DNA of 64,000 nt from Thiopontia sp964551545 (lineage in GTDB: Bacteria > Pseudomonadota > Gammaproteobacteria > GCF-002020875). This document shows positions 22,430 through 31,445 of the stretch, one piece after another. Both the position numbers and the translations under genes were made by a program. Each line of letters starts with the position of its first letter. The first letter of the stretch is position 1. The stretch is from the NCBI GenBank assembly GCA_964551545.1, contig CAZKCT010000001.1:40751-104750 (forward strand), written 5' to 3'. The notes under the pieces are model-generated. The model did no database searches, was not told the DNA's origin, and was given only the letters and a program-made list of their open reading frames with translations.

Positions 22430-23821
22430 ATGGGCAAAGCCACAAAAATTACCTCTCTTGCTCAGGCGGTCCAGCTGTTTCGGGATAAGCGCCTACTCTG
22501 GATCTTCATCCTTGGCTTCTCCAGCGGTTTTCCCTGGGTATTGATTGGTTCCGCCATGACCGCCTGGCTGCAGGAGGCGGGGCTGACCCGTACCGCCATC
22601 GGATTCTTTGGCTCGGTGTTTGTGGTCTATGCCCTCAACTTCCTCTGGGCACCGCTGTTGGATCGGCTCAAGGTGCCGTTGCTGGGGAGTCGCTTAGGGC
22701 AGCGTCGCTCCTGGATTGTGTTGATGCAGTGGATCATTTCTGCAGCAGCAATACTGATCGGTTTGACCGATCCTGGTGTCAGTATCTTCTGGACCAGCCT
22801 ACTGGCGTTGCTGATCGCCATCGCTTCGGCGACCCAGGATATTGCGGTCGATGCCTACCGCATCGAGATTATCGGTGCGTCAGAGCAGGAGAAGATCCCC
22901 CATGCAGCGGCGATCACCACCAGTGGCTGGTGGACCGGTTTCAGTGTGCCGGGGGCAATGGCGCTCTATCTCTCCGATCTGCCGGGTGCAGATTGGTCGA
23001 TGGTCTATGCAATGCTGGCCGGGTTGATGTTGTTGCTCTCGTGGCGAGTGTGGCGCATGCCAGAGCCGGAGAGTCACCGCGCTGAGGCGCAGCATGAGGC
23101 TGAGGCCCATTATGAAGAGGAGCTAGAGGAGCACCACCTTGCGGGCAGTGGGGAATCTCGTCACTGGATGGCGTGGTGGGCGGTTACCGTCGTCGAACCG
23201 TTTGCCGAGTTTTTTCGCCGCAATGGTTGGAAGCTGGCCATTGCGGTGCTCTCCTTTATCTTCCTCTTCAAACTGGGAGAAGCCTTTCTGGGGCGGATGT
23301 CGATTGTCTTCTACAAGGAGATCGGCTTCAGTAATAGTGAGATTGCCACCTACTCCAAATTGGTGGGGTGGTGGGTCACCATTATCTTCTCGCTACTGGC
23401 GGGGGTCTTCAATGCCCGCTTTGGGATTGTACGTGGATTGATGATTGGTGGCGTTGCGATGGCCTCGACCAATCTGCTCTTTGCTTGGTTGGCGCTGGCT
23501 GGTCCCAATACCAATATCTTTGCGCTGGCGGTGGTGCTTGATAATTTCACCTCTTCATTTGCTACGGTCACTTTTGTCACCTTCATCTCCTATCTCACCA
23601 GCCGTGCCTATACCGCCACCCAATATGCGTTGATGGCCTCGCTCGGTAATCTGGGGCGGACGACTGTTGCCAGCTTCAGTGGTGTCGTGGTTGATGGGCT
23701 GGATGGAGATTGGTTCACCTTCTTTATATTGACCTCTCTGATGGTGGTTCCGGCGCTTGTGCTGTTGTGGCGAATCGGCCACCATCTGCACCACGAAAAA
23801 ATTCAGGATCGACATTCATGA
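22430..23821 (+). CDS. ampG: AmpG-like MFS permease
   Basis: 463 residues with about 12-14 transmembrane helices. The start LLWIFILGFSSGFPWVLIGSAMTAWLQEAGL is the AmpG signature, followed by FLWAPLLDRLKVP and QDIAVDAYRIE. AmpG imports GlcNAc-anhydromuropeptides for cell-wall recycling and, where AmpC is present, couples to beta-lactamase induction. A His/Glu-rich cytoplasmic loop (about 216-240, AEAQHEAEAHYEEELEEHH) between the two halves is longer than usual. The ATGA overlap with the next gene suggests co-expression with a sugar-type aldolase/dehydrogenase. Confidence 0.9.
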   Translation: MGKATKITSLAQAVQLFRDKRLLWIFILGFSSGFPWVLIGSAMTAWLQEAGLTRTAIGFFGSVFVVYALNFLWAPLLDRLKVPLLGSRLGQRRSWIVLMQWIISAAAILIGLTDPGVSIFWTSLLALLIAIASATQDIAVDAYRIEIIGASEQEKIPHAAAITTSGWWTGFSVPGAMALYLSDLPGADWSMVYAMLAGLMLLLSWRVWRMPEPESHRAEAQHEAEAHYEEELEEHHLAGSGESRHWMAWWAVTVVEPFAEFFRRNGWKLAIAVLSFIFLFKLGEAFLGRMSIVFYKEIGFSNSEIATYSKLVGWWVTIIFSLLAGVFNARFGIVRGLMIGGVAMASTNLLFAWLALAGPNTNIFALAVVLDNFTSSFATVTFVTFISYLTSRAYTATQYALMASLGNLGRTTVASFSGVVVDGLDGDWFTFFILTSLMVVPALVLLWRIGHHLHHEKIQDRHS

Positions 23822-25806
23822 AACAATCCCCCATTCAATCTCTCTGGAACGCAGCCGACGCGGCACAGTGTAAGGATGACCTCGAACTGCGGGTCTACAG
23901 CTCGCGCTTGTTGGGGCAGAACCCCAATCTGGTACTGCATGGTGGAGGCAACACCTCGGTCAAGATCACCGAGACTAATCTGGTCGGAGAGCAGGAGGAG
24001 ATCCTCTATGTAAAAGGAAGTGGTTGGGATCTTGCTACCATTGAGGCGCCCGGTTTTGCCCCGGTGCGTCTGGAGCCGATGAAGAAGCTGGCGAAGCTGA
24101 AAACCCTCAGTGATCCACAGATGGTCAATGAGTTGAAGACACAGATGACGTTGGCCGGTGCGCCCTCGCCTTCGGTGGAGACCATTCTCCATGCGGTGCT
24201 CCCCTACAAGTTTGTGGACCATACCCACTCTGACGCAGTGGTGACGCTGACCAACAGTGCCGATGGCGAACAGCGTATTCGTGATCTCTACGGCGACAAG
24301 GTGATTATCGTCCCTTACGTGATGCCCGGTTTTGACCTGGCCCGCACCATTGGTGAGCAGTATGAGCGTGAAGCGAGCGAGCAGACTATCGGTATGATTC
24401 TGCTCAACCATGGGGTCTTCTCCTTCAGTGACTCTGCAGAGGCGTCCTACGAGCGGATGATCGAGCTGGTCTCGATGGCGGAGCAGAGTCTGATGGGGCA
24501 GAGTGCCTGGGAGGTGGATCAAGAGTCAGGCGGTACGCCAGAGGGAAGCCAGCGAGAGACTTTAGCCGCACTTCGTGCAGAAATTTCAGCGGCAGCGGGC
24601 CGACCGATGATGATGCAGATGACGGAGAGCAAAGCGGGATATAGTTTTGTCCGGCACCCACAGTTGATATCTATTGCCACTCGGGGGCCGGTGACTCCAG
24701 ACCATGTCCTGCGTACCAAACGGATTCCGATGGTGGGGCGTGATGTGAAAGGTTACTGCGACGGCTATGCTGCCTACTTCAATCAGCATGCCCCCAATGC
24801 CAAGGAGGAGAAAACCATGCTGGATCCCGCACCACGGGTGGTGTTGGATCGGGAATTGGGACTTTGTGCTGTGGGCAAAACGGTCAGTGAGGTTGCGATG
24901 GTATCCGACCTTTATGAGCAGACCATGACCTGTATCTTGCGAGCAGAGCAGCTGGGTGGCTGGCAGGCGCTTCCTGCCAGTGACATCTTTGATCTGGAGT
25001 ATTGGGATCTGGAGCAGGCAAAATTGAGAAAAGGGGGAAGTGCGCCACCATTCCAGGGTGAGGTGGCTCTGGTGACGGGTGCAGCCTCCGGGATTGGCAA
25101 GGCGTGTGTTGAATCCTTTATTGCACGTGGTGCAGCGGTGATCGGGATCGATATTAATCCCGATATTGAGACGTTGATCGATGGTCCAAATTTTCTCGGG
25201 ATCGCCGGAGATATTGCCGATGAGGCGGCACAGCAGTCGGCGCTGGAGCAGGCCGTGCGCTGCTTTGGGGGTATCGATATGGTGGTGCTCAATGCCGGAA
25301 TGTTCCCTGGGGGCACCCACATCGCAGATCTGAAGAGTGAGGATTTTCAGCAGGTGATGAAGGTCAACCTTGATGCCAATTTGGCGCTGATGCGTGAGTG
25401 TTATCCACTGTTGAGGCAGGCGCCGAATGGGGGGCGTGTAGTGGTGATGGGCTCAAAGAATGTATTGGCACCGGGTGCGGGGGCAGCGGCTTACTCGGCC
25501 TCCAAGGCGGCGCTGACCCAGTTGATGCGTATTGCGGCCTTCGAGTGGGGGGGTGAGGGCATTCGTATCAATGCGCTCCACCCCGACGCGGTCTTCGATA
25601 CCGGCATCTGGACGGATGAGGTATTACAGGCGCGTGCTGACCACTATGGCATGACAGTCGAACAGTACAAGACCCGTAATGTGCTCAAGGTCGAGGTGAC
25701 CAGTCGCGATGTGGCAGAACTGACTGCAGAGATGTGTGGCCCACTGTTTGCCAAGACCACTGCGGCTCAGCTCCCTGTGGATGGGGGCAACGAGCGGGTG
25801 ATCTGA
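23818..25806 (+). CDS. Bifunctional class II aldolase / short-chain dehydrogenase
   Basis: 662 residues. The N-terminal half (about 10-400) is a class II aldolase/adducin domain with GGGNTSVK, DHTHSDAVV and LNHGVFSF (zinc His). The C-terminal half (about 415-660) is a Rossmann short-chain dehydrogenase with VTGAASGIGKA, NAG, the Ser of VMGSKN and the YSASKAAL catalytic Tyr/Lys. This fusion is the type named for rhamnulose-1-phosphate aldolase/lactaldehyde dehydrogenase, but no rhamnose genes are nearby, so the substrate is open. The start at 23818 overlaps the ampG stop. Confidence 0.88.
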   Translation: MKQSPIQSLWNAADAAQCKDDLELRVYSSRLLGQNPNLVLHGGGNTSVKITETNLVGEQEEILYVKGSGWDLATIEAPGFAPVRLEPMKKLAKLKTLSDPQMVNELKTQMTLAGAPSPSVETILHAVLPYKFVDHTHSDAVVTLTNSADGEQRIRDLYGDKVIIVPYVMPGFDLARTIGEQYEREASEQTIGMILLNHGVFSFSDSAEASYERMIELVSMAEQSLMGQSAWEVDQESGGTPEGSQRETLAALRAEISAAAGRPMMMQMTESKAGYSFVRHPQLISIATRGPVTPDHVLRTKRIPMVGRDVKGYCDGYAAYFNQHAPNAKEEKTMLDPAPRVVLDRELGLCAVGKTVSEVAMVSDLYEQTMTCILRAEQLGGWQALPASDIFDLEYWDLEQAKLRKGGSAPPFQGEVALVTGAASGIGKACVESFIARGAAVIGIDINPDIETLIDGPNFLGIAGDIADEAAQQSALEQAVRCFGGIDMVVLNAGMFPGGTHIADLKSEDFQQVMKVNLDANLALMRECYPLLRQAPNGGRVVVMGSKNVLAPGAGAAAYSASKAALTQLMRIAAFEWGGEGIRINALHPDAVFDTGIWTDEVLQARADHYGMTVEQYKTRNVLKVEVTSRDVAELTAEMCGPLFAKTTAAQLPVDGGNERVI

Positions 25807-25818
25807 TTCAGGGGCTCC

Positions 25819-26271
25819 TTACCCTGTATAGAAATTCTGGGTGAACTGGATTACTCCAGGTGTGGGTTCTGTGCCAGATGAAACCGAAGGCTCGGGTTGC
25901 ACCTCGATATGGAAACGGAGTGTCTCGTGGTCATCAATCCTGAACTGATCGAGATAGTAGATGGTCTCCTGCTCTCGAACCGGGAAGAAGTGGAGTGTGT
26001 TGAGCTGTCCATTGAGGTTGGTGGCACTTCCCTGAATGCGTGCTGCCACCGGCGTTGTTGATCCATCCGCGTGATTCCGTAGTACCGTTACATTGAGCAC
26101 TGCGCGGTGGCTGCTGCGGATAATGCCGTGGCGTCGTGCCACATCAGCCGAAATATCGTCAGAGCGGAATGCGTTGTAGTGGGCGGTATAGTTCCCAAAG
26201 GTGATGGATTGCTCCGCCAGTGCCGAAGTGGACAGCAGCGCAAGCGTAAACAGGGTTAAAAATCGTTTCAT
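25819..26271 (-). CDS. DUF4426 family periplasmic protein
   Basis: 150 residues from ATG 26271. The signal peptide MKRFLTLFTLALLSTSALA is followed by a beta-rich domain (EQSITFGNYTAHYNAF, then HRAVLNVTVLR). It matches the small exported protein that accompanies metX/metW/proC in Pseudomonas and related bacteria. Its function is unknown. Here hemerythrin lies between it and metW, so the conserved neighbourhood is kept but interrupted. A start 15 bases upstream is possible. Confidence 0.75.
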   Translation of the reverse strand: MKRFLTLFTLALLSTSALAEQSITFGNYTAHYNAFRSDDISADVARRHGIIRSSHRAVLNVTVLRNHADGSTTPVAARIQGSATNLNGQLNTLHFFPVREQETIYYLDQFRIDDHETLRFHIEVQPEPSVSSGTEPTPGVIQFTQNFYTG

Positions 26272-26496
26272 CGGAGATCTCCTCAATCAGTCGTGATCTT
26301 TCTGAGAGATACTCTATCAATGTTGGATTGATTTCAAGAATGGCGTCTTGTGGTGAGCTGCATCAGAAAGTACTTATAAATTTTTATCTATTTCTATAGA
26401 TCCCTTGGGCAGGGTATGATCAGTTTTCATGATATATTTAGTGGCTCCTGGCAGAGGGGCAGATGCGTTGGCCAAGGTAATGAAGGGTAGTATTGA

Positions 26497-26946
26497 ATGA
26501 ACCGTTCTGATAACGAAGTGACAGATACTTTAGAGAAGTTTGTCTGGAGCCAGGATCGCTATGGGGTTGGTGATGATGAAATTGATCGGCAGCACCGAGG
26601 GATCTTGGAGGTTATTAATGGTCTGATCGAACAGGTGAATGAAGGGAGCCATGATCCAAAAGCACTGGTTGAGGTGTTGGTGGAACTGAATGATTATGCA
26701 GTCAAGCATTTTCAGGCTGAGGAGTCATTGCTGAAGCGGTTGGGATATCCACTGCTGGAACATCAACACCATTCTCACGGTTACTATACAGAGAAAGTGT
26801 CTGGTTTTTTGTTATCAATGAAACAAGAACAGGTTGCTTTAGAGGATGTTCTTGAATTTATAGGGATGTGGTGGGAGCAGCATATCTTGGTTGAGGATAT
26901 GGGGTTTAAGGCGTTTCTTCAGGCTAAACAAGTCCCTCAGGCGTGA
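26497..26946 (+). CDS. Bacteriohemerythrin
   Basis: 149 residues forming a single four-helix hemerythrin domain. The di-iron ligands are visible: DDEIDRQHRGI (His), KHFQAEESLL (His, Glu), HQHHSHGYY (His) and the terminal HILVEDMGF (His, Asp). It binds O2 reversibly and probably stores, delivers or senses oxygen in the cytoplasm. There is no attached signalling domain. Its end overlaps the convergent metW gene by 10 bases. The AT-rich 210-bp region upstream probably contains its promoter. Confidence 0.92.
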   Translation: MNRSDNEVTDTLEKFVWSQDRYGVGDDEIDRQHRGILEVINGLIEQVNEGSHDPKALVEVLVELNDYAVKHFQAEESLLKRLGYPLLEHQHHSHGYYTEKVSGFLLSMKQEQVALEDVLEFIGMWWEQHILVEDMGFKAFLQAKQVPQA

Positions 26947-27551
26947 TAAGGCAGCCGCTCAAAACGGTAGATTGCAGTCTCTCCGAGTAGATTAGGAGCT
27001 AGTTTTAGTAGTGCCGCCTTGCGGTGCTGGTGGTCAACCACCGTACGCTCCAGGATTCGAATCCCTTTTTGTTGGCAGAGCGCCTCGAAGTCGCTGACTG
27101 TACAGAGATGAATGTTGGGGGTGTTGTACCAGGTGTTGGGCAGGGTCTTGGTGACCGGCATTTTTCCACCAAACATCAGCTGCCAGCGATTTTTCCAGTG
27201 ACCAAAGTTAGGAAAGGTGATGATCCCCTGTTTTCCGACCCGTAGCATCTCGTCCAGGAGTTGATCGGGGTAGTTCATCGCCTGCAGGGTGAGGCTCATG
27301 ATGACGTAGTCAAAAGAGTCATCATCAAAGTATTCGCTCAGTCCATGATCAAGGTCTGACTGAATTACCTGAATACCGTTCTCCAGGCAGCTAAGGATAT
27401 TGTGGTCATCCAACTCCAGTCCATACCCTGCTACCTGATGGTGATCCATCATGTGGCGCAGCAGTGTCCCGTCTCCACAACCAAGATCGAGGACCTGACT
27501 GCCGCTCTCGATCCAGTCGCAAATGATCTCTTGATCGGCGCGTAGGCTCAT
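26937..27551 (-). CDS. metW: MetW methionine-biosynthesis protein
   Basis: 204 residues of the SAM-methyltransferase fold: VLDLGCGDGTLLRHM (motif I), GYGLELDD, and the MetW-typical GKQGIITFPNFGHWKNRWQL. MetW partners MetX in homoserine acylation in several proteobacteria; the catalytic contribution is not fully settled. The start overlaps the metX stop by 4 bases, so the two are translationally coupled. Confidence 0.95.
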   Translation of the reverse strand: MSLRADQEIICDWIESGSQVLDLGCGDGTLLRHMMDHHQVAGYGLELDDHNILSCLENGIQVIQSDLDHGLSEYFDDDSFDYVIMSLTLQAMNYPDQLLDEMLRVGKQGIITFPNFGHWKNRWQLMFGGKMPVTKTLPNTWYNTPNIHLCTVSDFEALCQQKGIRILERTVVDHQHRKAALLKLAPNLLGETAIYRFERLPYHA

Positions 27552-28711
27552 TGGAGTCCTCCATCGCGGGCGACCCGCTCCATGTAAGCGCTAAAGATGT
27601 TGAGATAGTGAGGGATCGCCATCAGGAAGGCGTCATGGCCCTGATTGGCGGTGACCTCGGCATAGCTCACTTTGAGGTCATTATCCAGCAGGGCGCGCAC
27701 CAGCTCTTTGGAGCGTGCGGGGGAGAAGCGCCAGTCGCTGGTAAAGGAGATGACACAGAAGTCTGCAGTGGTGTTACGTAGTGCGGTAGAGAGATCATTG
27801 TCATGTTTCCCAGCGGGATCAAAATAGTCGAGTGCCTTGGTCATCCGTAGATAGGTATTAGCATCGAACTTGCCAACAAAGGCGTTGGCCTGATAACGCA
27901 GATAGCTCTCGATCTGAAATTCAACATCAAAACTGTAGTTGATCTGCCCCTCGCGCAGCTCGCGGCCAAACTTCTTCCCCATCGCTTCATCGGAGAGGTA
28001 GGTGATGTGGCCCAACATCCGGGCCAATTTGAGGCCACGCTCCGGCAGTACATCCTGCTCCTGATAACGCCCCTCGAAAAACTCGGGATCGGTTCGGATG
28101 GCCTGTCGGGCCACCTCATTGAAGGCGATGTTTTGTGCGGTCAGTTTAGGGGCTGCTGCAATCACTACCGTGTGGCGCAACCGTTCTGGATAGCTGATGG
28201 ACCACTGTAGTGCCTGCATCCCGCCAAGGCTGCCACCCACCACGGCAGCCCACTGATCAATGCCGAGGCGGTCTGCCAGTCGGGCCTGGCTATGGACCCA
28301 GTCCTCAACGGTGACCAGTGGGAAGTCAGGCCCCCATGGCTTGCCCGTCTCCGGATTGATGGAGGTGGGGCCGGTTGAGCCATCGCAGCCCCCAAGATTG
28401 TTGATCCCGATCACAAAGAAGCGGTTGGTGTCGATCGCTTTGCCGGGTCCAATGGCGGTCTCCCACCAGCCTGGTTTGCGATCTTTTGTGCTGTGATAGC
28501 CAGCGAGATGGTGATTTCCGGAGAGCGCATGGCAGACCAGAATGGCGTTGTTCTTCTCTTGGTTCAGCGTGCCATAGGTCTCAACGATGAGATCGTAAGC
28601 GGGCAGTGTGACGCCACACTCCAGCGCCAGTGGTTGATCGAAGTGCAGCGTCTCTGGGGTGACGACTCCAACGCTGTTTTCCGGGATCTCTTTTTGGCTC
28701 TCTTGAGGCAT
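27548..28711 (-). CDS. metX: Homoserine O-acyltransferase MetX
   Basis: 387 residues, an alpha/beta-hydrolase-fold enzyme that acylates homoserine for methionine synthesis. The nucleophile motif is GGSLGGMQALQW (Ser about residue 155); the catalytic His is in NQGHDAFL, and NNLGGCDGSTGPTS is also typical. Whether the acyl donor is acetyl- or succinyl-CoA cannot be decided from what I can see. ATG 28711 is chosen because a longer frame from 28849 would run into the yggT gene. No strong ribosome-binding site is seen. Confidence 0.95.
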   Translation of the reverse strand: MPQESQKEIPENSVGVVTPETLHFDQPLALECGVTLPAYDLIVETYGTLNQEKNNAILVCHALSGNHHLAGYHSTKDRKPGWWETAIGPGKAIDTNRFFVIGINNLGGCDGSTGPTSINPETGKPWGPDFPLVTVEDWVHSQARLADRLGIDQWAAVVGGSLGGMQALQWSISYPERLRHTVVIAAAPKLTAQNIAFNEVARQAIRTDPEFFEGRYQEQDVLPERGLKLARMLGHITYLSDEAMGKKFGRELREGQINYSFDVEFQIESYLRYQANAFVGKFDANTYLRMTKALDYFDPAGKHDNDLSTALRNTTADFCVISFTSDWRFSPARSKELVRALLDNDLKVSYAEVTANQGHDAFLMAIPHYLNIFSAYMERVARDGGLQ

Positions 28712-28808
28712 CAGAGGAGTGTAATGAGTGTGATCCAGAGGTGCAATCGATGAGGCGCTGTTTTGTTGAATGTGGTTTGTGAACCCCCCTCTGCTGATAG
28801 AGCGCGCC

Positions 28809-29381
28809 TCACCGCAGCAGGTGTGCAGCAAGATCTCGGACTGGTGCAATCACAATGAACTCAGCAAGCTTGATGCCTAATAGTGCAATAATCGGGGAGA
28901 AGTCAACGCCACCGCTGGCCGGCACCAGGCGACGAATCGGCTGCATCAATGGCTCGGTCAATTGACTGAGCATGATGATACCGGGGTGGTGTGCCCTGGG
29001 TTGAAACCAGCTCAACACTGCAAGGACTAGAATGGACCAGAAGAGGATGCTGGTGATCAGCGAGAGAATTTCAGATCCAGCCAGGAGTGCCAGCCCCAGC
29101 GGATTGGCATTGAGGTCGCGAATCTGGGTGATGGTTAGGAGCTGGATGTATTGCAGCAGTAGCAGCAATACCAGGGAGGCGCTATCGATGCGATGGCCAG
29201 AAGGGAGGATGCGTCGTAGTGGGGCCAGTATCGGATCACTGAAACGGTTAACCATCTGTGAGATGGGGTTGTAGTAATCGACCCGCATCAGCTGGAAGAG
29301 GAAGCGTAGCAGCATCAGCAGAATCAGAATGCCGAACAGTGCCTGCAGTAGAAAAATTCCGGCGTTGGAGGTGTGAGACAT
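28809..29381 (-). CDS. YggT family membrane protein
   Basis: 190 residues with two copies of the YggT domain, each a pair of transmembrane helices followed by an amphipathic RRILPSG/RRLVPASG-type segment (SDPILAPLRRILPSGHRID and TEPLMQPIRRLVPASGGVD). The role is not established; homologues have been tied to osmotic tolerance and cell-division factors. It lies 2 bases after proC and 97 bases before metX, the same cluster seen in Pseudomonas. Confidence 0.9.
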   Translation of the reverse strand: MSHTSNAGIFLLQALFGILILLMLLRFLFQLMRVDYYNPISQMVNRFSDPILAPLRRILPSGHRIDSASLVLLLLLQYIQLLTITQIRDLNANPLGLALLAGSEILSLITSILFWSILVLAVLSWFQPRAHHPGIIMLSQLTEPLMQPIRRLVPASGGVDFSPIIALLGIKLAEFIVIAPVRDLAAHLLR

Positions 29382-29383
29382 GG

Positions 29384-30238
29384 TTACTTGGACTCCTTGT
29401 CAGGGTTCTCTTGCCCCAATATTGAGGCCAGTTCTACAGAGCGATCTCGCGCGGCGGTGAGTGCCTGTTCTACCAGATCCTCAAGTCCCTGTTGCTGGAA
29501 AACCTCAATGGCGCGTTCCGTGGTGCCGCCAGGAGAGGTCACCTTTCTGCGTAACTCGCCACTGCTTTCAGGGCGTTCCAGTGCCATCTTGGCGGCGCCA
29601 AATGCGGTCTGCAGGGTGAGCATGCGTGCGGTCTCCTCGCTCAGTCCCAATTTCTGTCCAGCCGCTTCCATTGCCTCCATCAGCAGGAAGAAGTAGGCGG
29701 GGCCACTGCCGGAGACCGCCGTGACGGCATCGATCTGTGCCTCACTCTCAAGCCAGACGGTGGTGCCTACGGCGCGCAGGATCGACTCGGCCAGGCTGCA
29801 CTGTGCCTCGCTCACCAGGGCGTTGGCGTAGAGTCCTGTGGCACCACTCTGCAGGAGGGCGGGGGTGTTGGGCATGCTGCGAACCACCGGACGGTTGCCG
29901 CCAAGCCAGCGCTCCAGATCCCCGATTCTGACACCAGCGGCAATGGAGAGGATCAGTGGCTGCTCCTCCTGTGCCGCAAGGGTGGTGCTGATTTCGTGGG
30001 CAACGCGGGCCAGCACTTGTGGTTTGACCGCAAGCACAATCGCATCTGCATCGACAATGGCGCTGCAGTTATCTGTGAAGGGGAGGGTGCCGAATTGGGC
30101 AGCCATCGCCTGCAACCCCTCTTCGTTGGGATCGGAGACCCGAATATTGGCGCCAGGGCAGTTTCCGGCGACCAGACCACCAATCAGGCTGTAGGCCATG
30201 TTGCCGCCACCGATAAAGGTGATTTTCTTCTCTTCCAT
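29384..30238 (-). CDS. proC: Pyrroline-5-carboxylate reductase
   Basis: 284 residues. It reduces pyrroline-5-carboxylate to proline with NAD(P)H. The dinucleotide-binding motif ITFIGGGNMAYSLIGG is at the N-terminus, and the conserved ALTAVSGSGPAYFF-type motif (AVTAVSGSGPAYFFLLMEA) and SPGGTTERAI are present. An ATG three codons earlier (30247) is equally possible; neither has a clear ribosome-binding site. No yggS-like gene lies upstream, unlike in E. coli and Pseudomonas. Confidence 0.96.
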   Translation of the reverse strand: MEEKKITFIGGGNMAYSLIGGLVAGNCPGANIRVSDPNEEGLQAMAAQFGTLPFTDNCSAIVDADAIVLAVKPQVLARVAHEISTTLAAQEEQPLILSIAAGVRIGDLERWLGGNRPVVRSMPNTPALLQSGATGLYANALVSEAQCSLAESILRAVGTTVWLESEAQIDAVTAVSGSGPAYFFLLMEAMEAAGQKLGLSEETARMLTLQTAFGAAKMALERPESSGELRRKVTSPGGTTERAIEVFQQQGLEDLVEQALTAARDRSVELASILGQENPDKESK

Positions 30239-30296
30239 GGGTGCCATTCTAGCGACTTGACGAGGCGCTGACCAGTGTTCAGGTGGATGTTGTATA

Positions 30297-30311
30297 ACTT
30301 ATATTATAAGT
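30297..30311. promoter_or_regulatory. Perfect AT-rich palindrome ACTTATATTATAAGT
   Basis: A 7-1-7 perfect palindrome between divergent proC and the binding-protein/kinase operon. It looks like an operator half-site pair but matches no motif I can name. The rest of the 199-bp gap holds the third copy of the dispersed element. Confidence 0.4.
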
Positions 30312-30392
30312 CGTAATCTTCTGTTATTGCTGGAATATCAAGGGGATATGATTTACCATTAGGGGCTATTTTTTGTGGGGATGGCGGAGTCC

Positions 30393-30420
30393 GAGACCCT
30401 GTAGTAACTGATCAGGTGAA
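30393..30420. repeat. Dispersed intergenic element, diverged copy 3
   Basis: GAGACCCTG...TAACTGATCAGG...TGA parallels GAGTCCCTG-TAACTGATTCAGG-GGTGA of the 14240-14285 copy, with small insertions and deletions. The CTAAACAGTT arm is not preserved. It lies 26 bases before the binding-protein gene. Confidence 0.45.
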
Positions 30421-30446
30421 TCCAGCTATATGAGGGCACTTCAAAT

Positions 30447-31418
30447 ATGAAAGAGCGTTGGCGCTCGTTACTTCTGCTGGTTGCGTTGCTCCTCTCTTTC
30501 GGGGCGACCGGAGTTGAGGATGGCTCACGCTGTCTGGTGGTCTACTCCTACCATACCGGTTATGCATGGAACGATGCAGTCGATCAGGCGTTGCGCCGGG
30601 GGCTGGAAGGGCATTGTGAGCTGCGCCCGTTCTATATGGACTCCAAACGCAACCCTAATCCGACCTATCTGCAAGAGAAGGCGGCTGAGGTGGTGGCGCT
30701 GATCGAATCCTGGTCTCCGGATGTGGTGATTGCCGTTGATGACAATGCTTCCAAATATGTGGTGGTGCCCCATCTCAAGGGGCGTGAATTGCCGGTCGTT
30801 TTTTGTGGGCTGAATGGCGCTGCAGAGGAGTATGGCTATCCATTGTCCAATACCACCGGAATGATGGAGGTGTCGCCTGTTGAGCCGCTATTGCTGACTG
30901 CCACGCGAATCATGAATCTGTCGACTTCGGGTATGCGCGCGCACTTGATTGATGGTGATCGCCTCAGTGCCCATAAGGTTCATCGTAGTATGCAGCGTGT
31001 GTTGGCGCAGTGGGGCGGGGCACTGGAGCCTCATTTTGTACAGAACTTCGAGGAGTGGAAGGCGGCCTACCGAGCATCGCAATCCGGTGACCTGGTGGTG
31101 TTGGTGAATAATGCCGGGATTGAAGGATGGGATCAGAAAGAGGCAGAGTCATTTGTGCGCCAGTATGGTGCGACCATGAGCGTCTCCAATAATCGCTGGA
31201 TGCGGACATTGGCCGCACTGACCTTTGCGAAGTTGCCTGAGGAGCAGGGAGAGTGGTCAGCTGCAGCGGTCAAACGGATTCTTAGAGGGACTCCAGTCTC
31301 CCAGATTCCATTAGTGACCAACCGTCGCTGGAAGAGCTATGCCAGTCAGTCGCTGGTCTCAAGAATCGGGGTAAAATTTCCAGTGACGTTACAGCGCCGA
31401 GTTGAGTGGATTAAATAG
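30447..31418 (+). CDS. Periplasmic substrate-binding protein (ABC_sub_bind/TrpX-like)
   Basis: 323 residues with a signal peptide (about 5-22, LLLLVALLLSFGATG). The mature start CLVVYSYHTGYAWNDA and the later SWSPDVVIAVDDNASKYVVVP, ELPVVFCGLNG and VLVNNAGIEGW follow the two-lobed fold of the PF04392-type binding proteins, which commonly sit beside signalling genes instead of ABC permeases. No permease is nearby. With the next two genes it forms a unit ending in a hybrid kinase, so I infer a ligand-presenting role. The ligand is unknown. Confidence 0.78.
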   Translation: MKERWRSLLLLVALLLSFGATGVEDGSRCLVVYSYHTGYAWNDAVDQALRRGLEGHCELRPFYMDSKRNPNPTYLQEKAAEVVALIESWSPDVVIAVDDNASKYVVVPHLKGRELPVVFCGLNGAAEEYGYPLSNTTGMMEVSPVEPLLLTATRIMNLSTSGMRAHLIDGDRLSAHKVHRSMQRVLAQWGGALEPHFVQNFEEWKAAYRASQSGDLVVLVNNAGIEGWDQKEAESFVRQYGATMSVSNNRWMRTLAALTFAKLPEEQGEWSAAAVKRILRGTPVSQIPLVTNRRWKSYASQSLVSRIGVKFPVTLQRRVEWIK

Positions 31419-31445
31419 CGGACCAGAGAGACTGAGATAGAGGCG

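Noticed and set aside
28712..28849. N-terminal extension of MetX
   Set aside because: It overlaps the yggT coding region and has no similarity to the MetX start.
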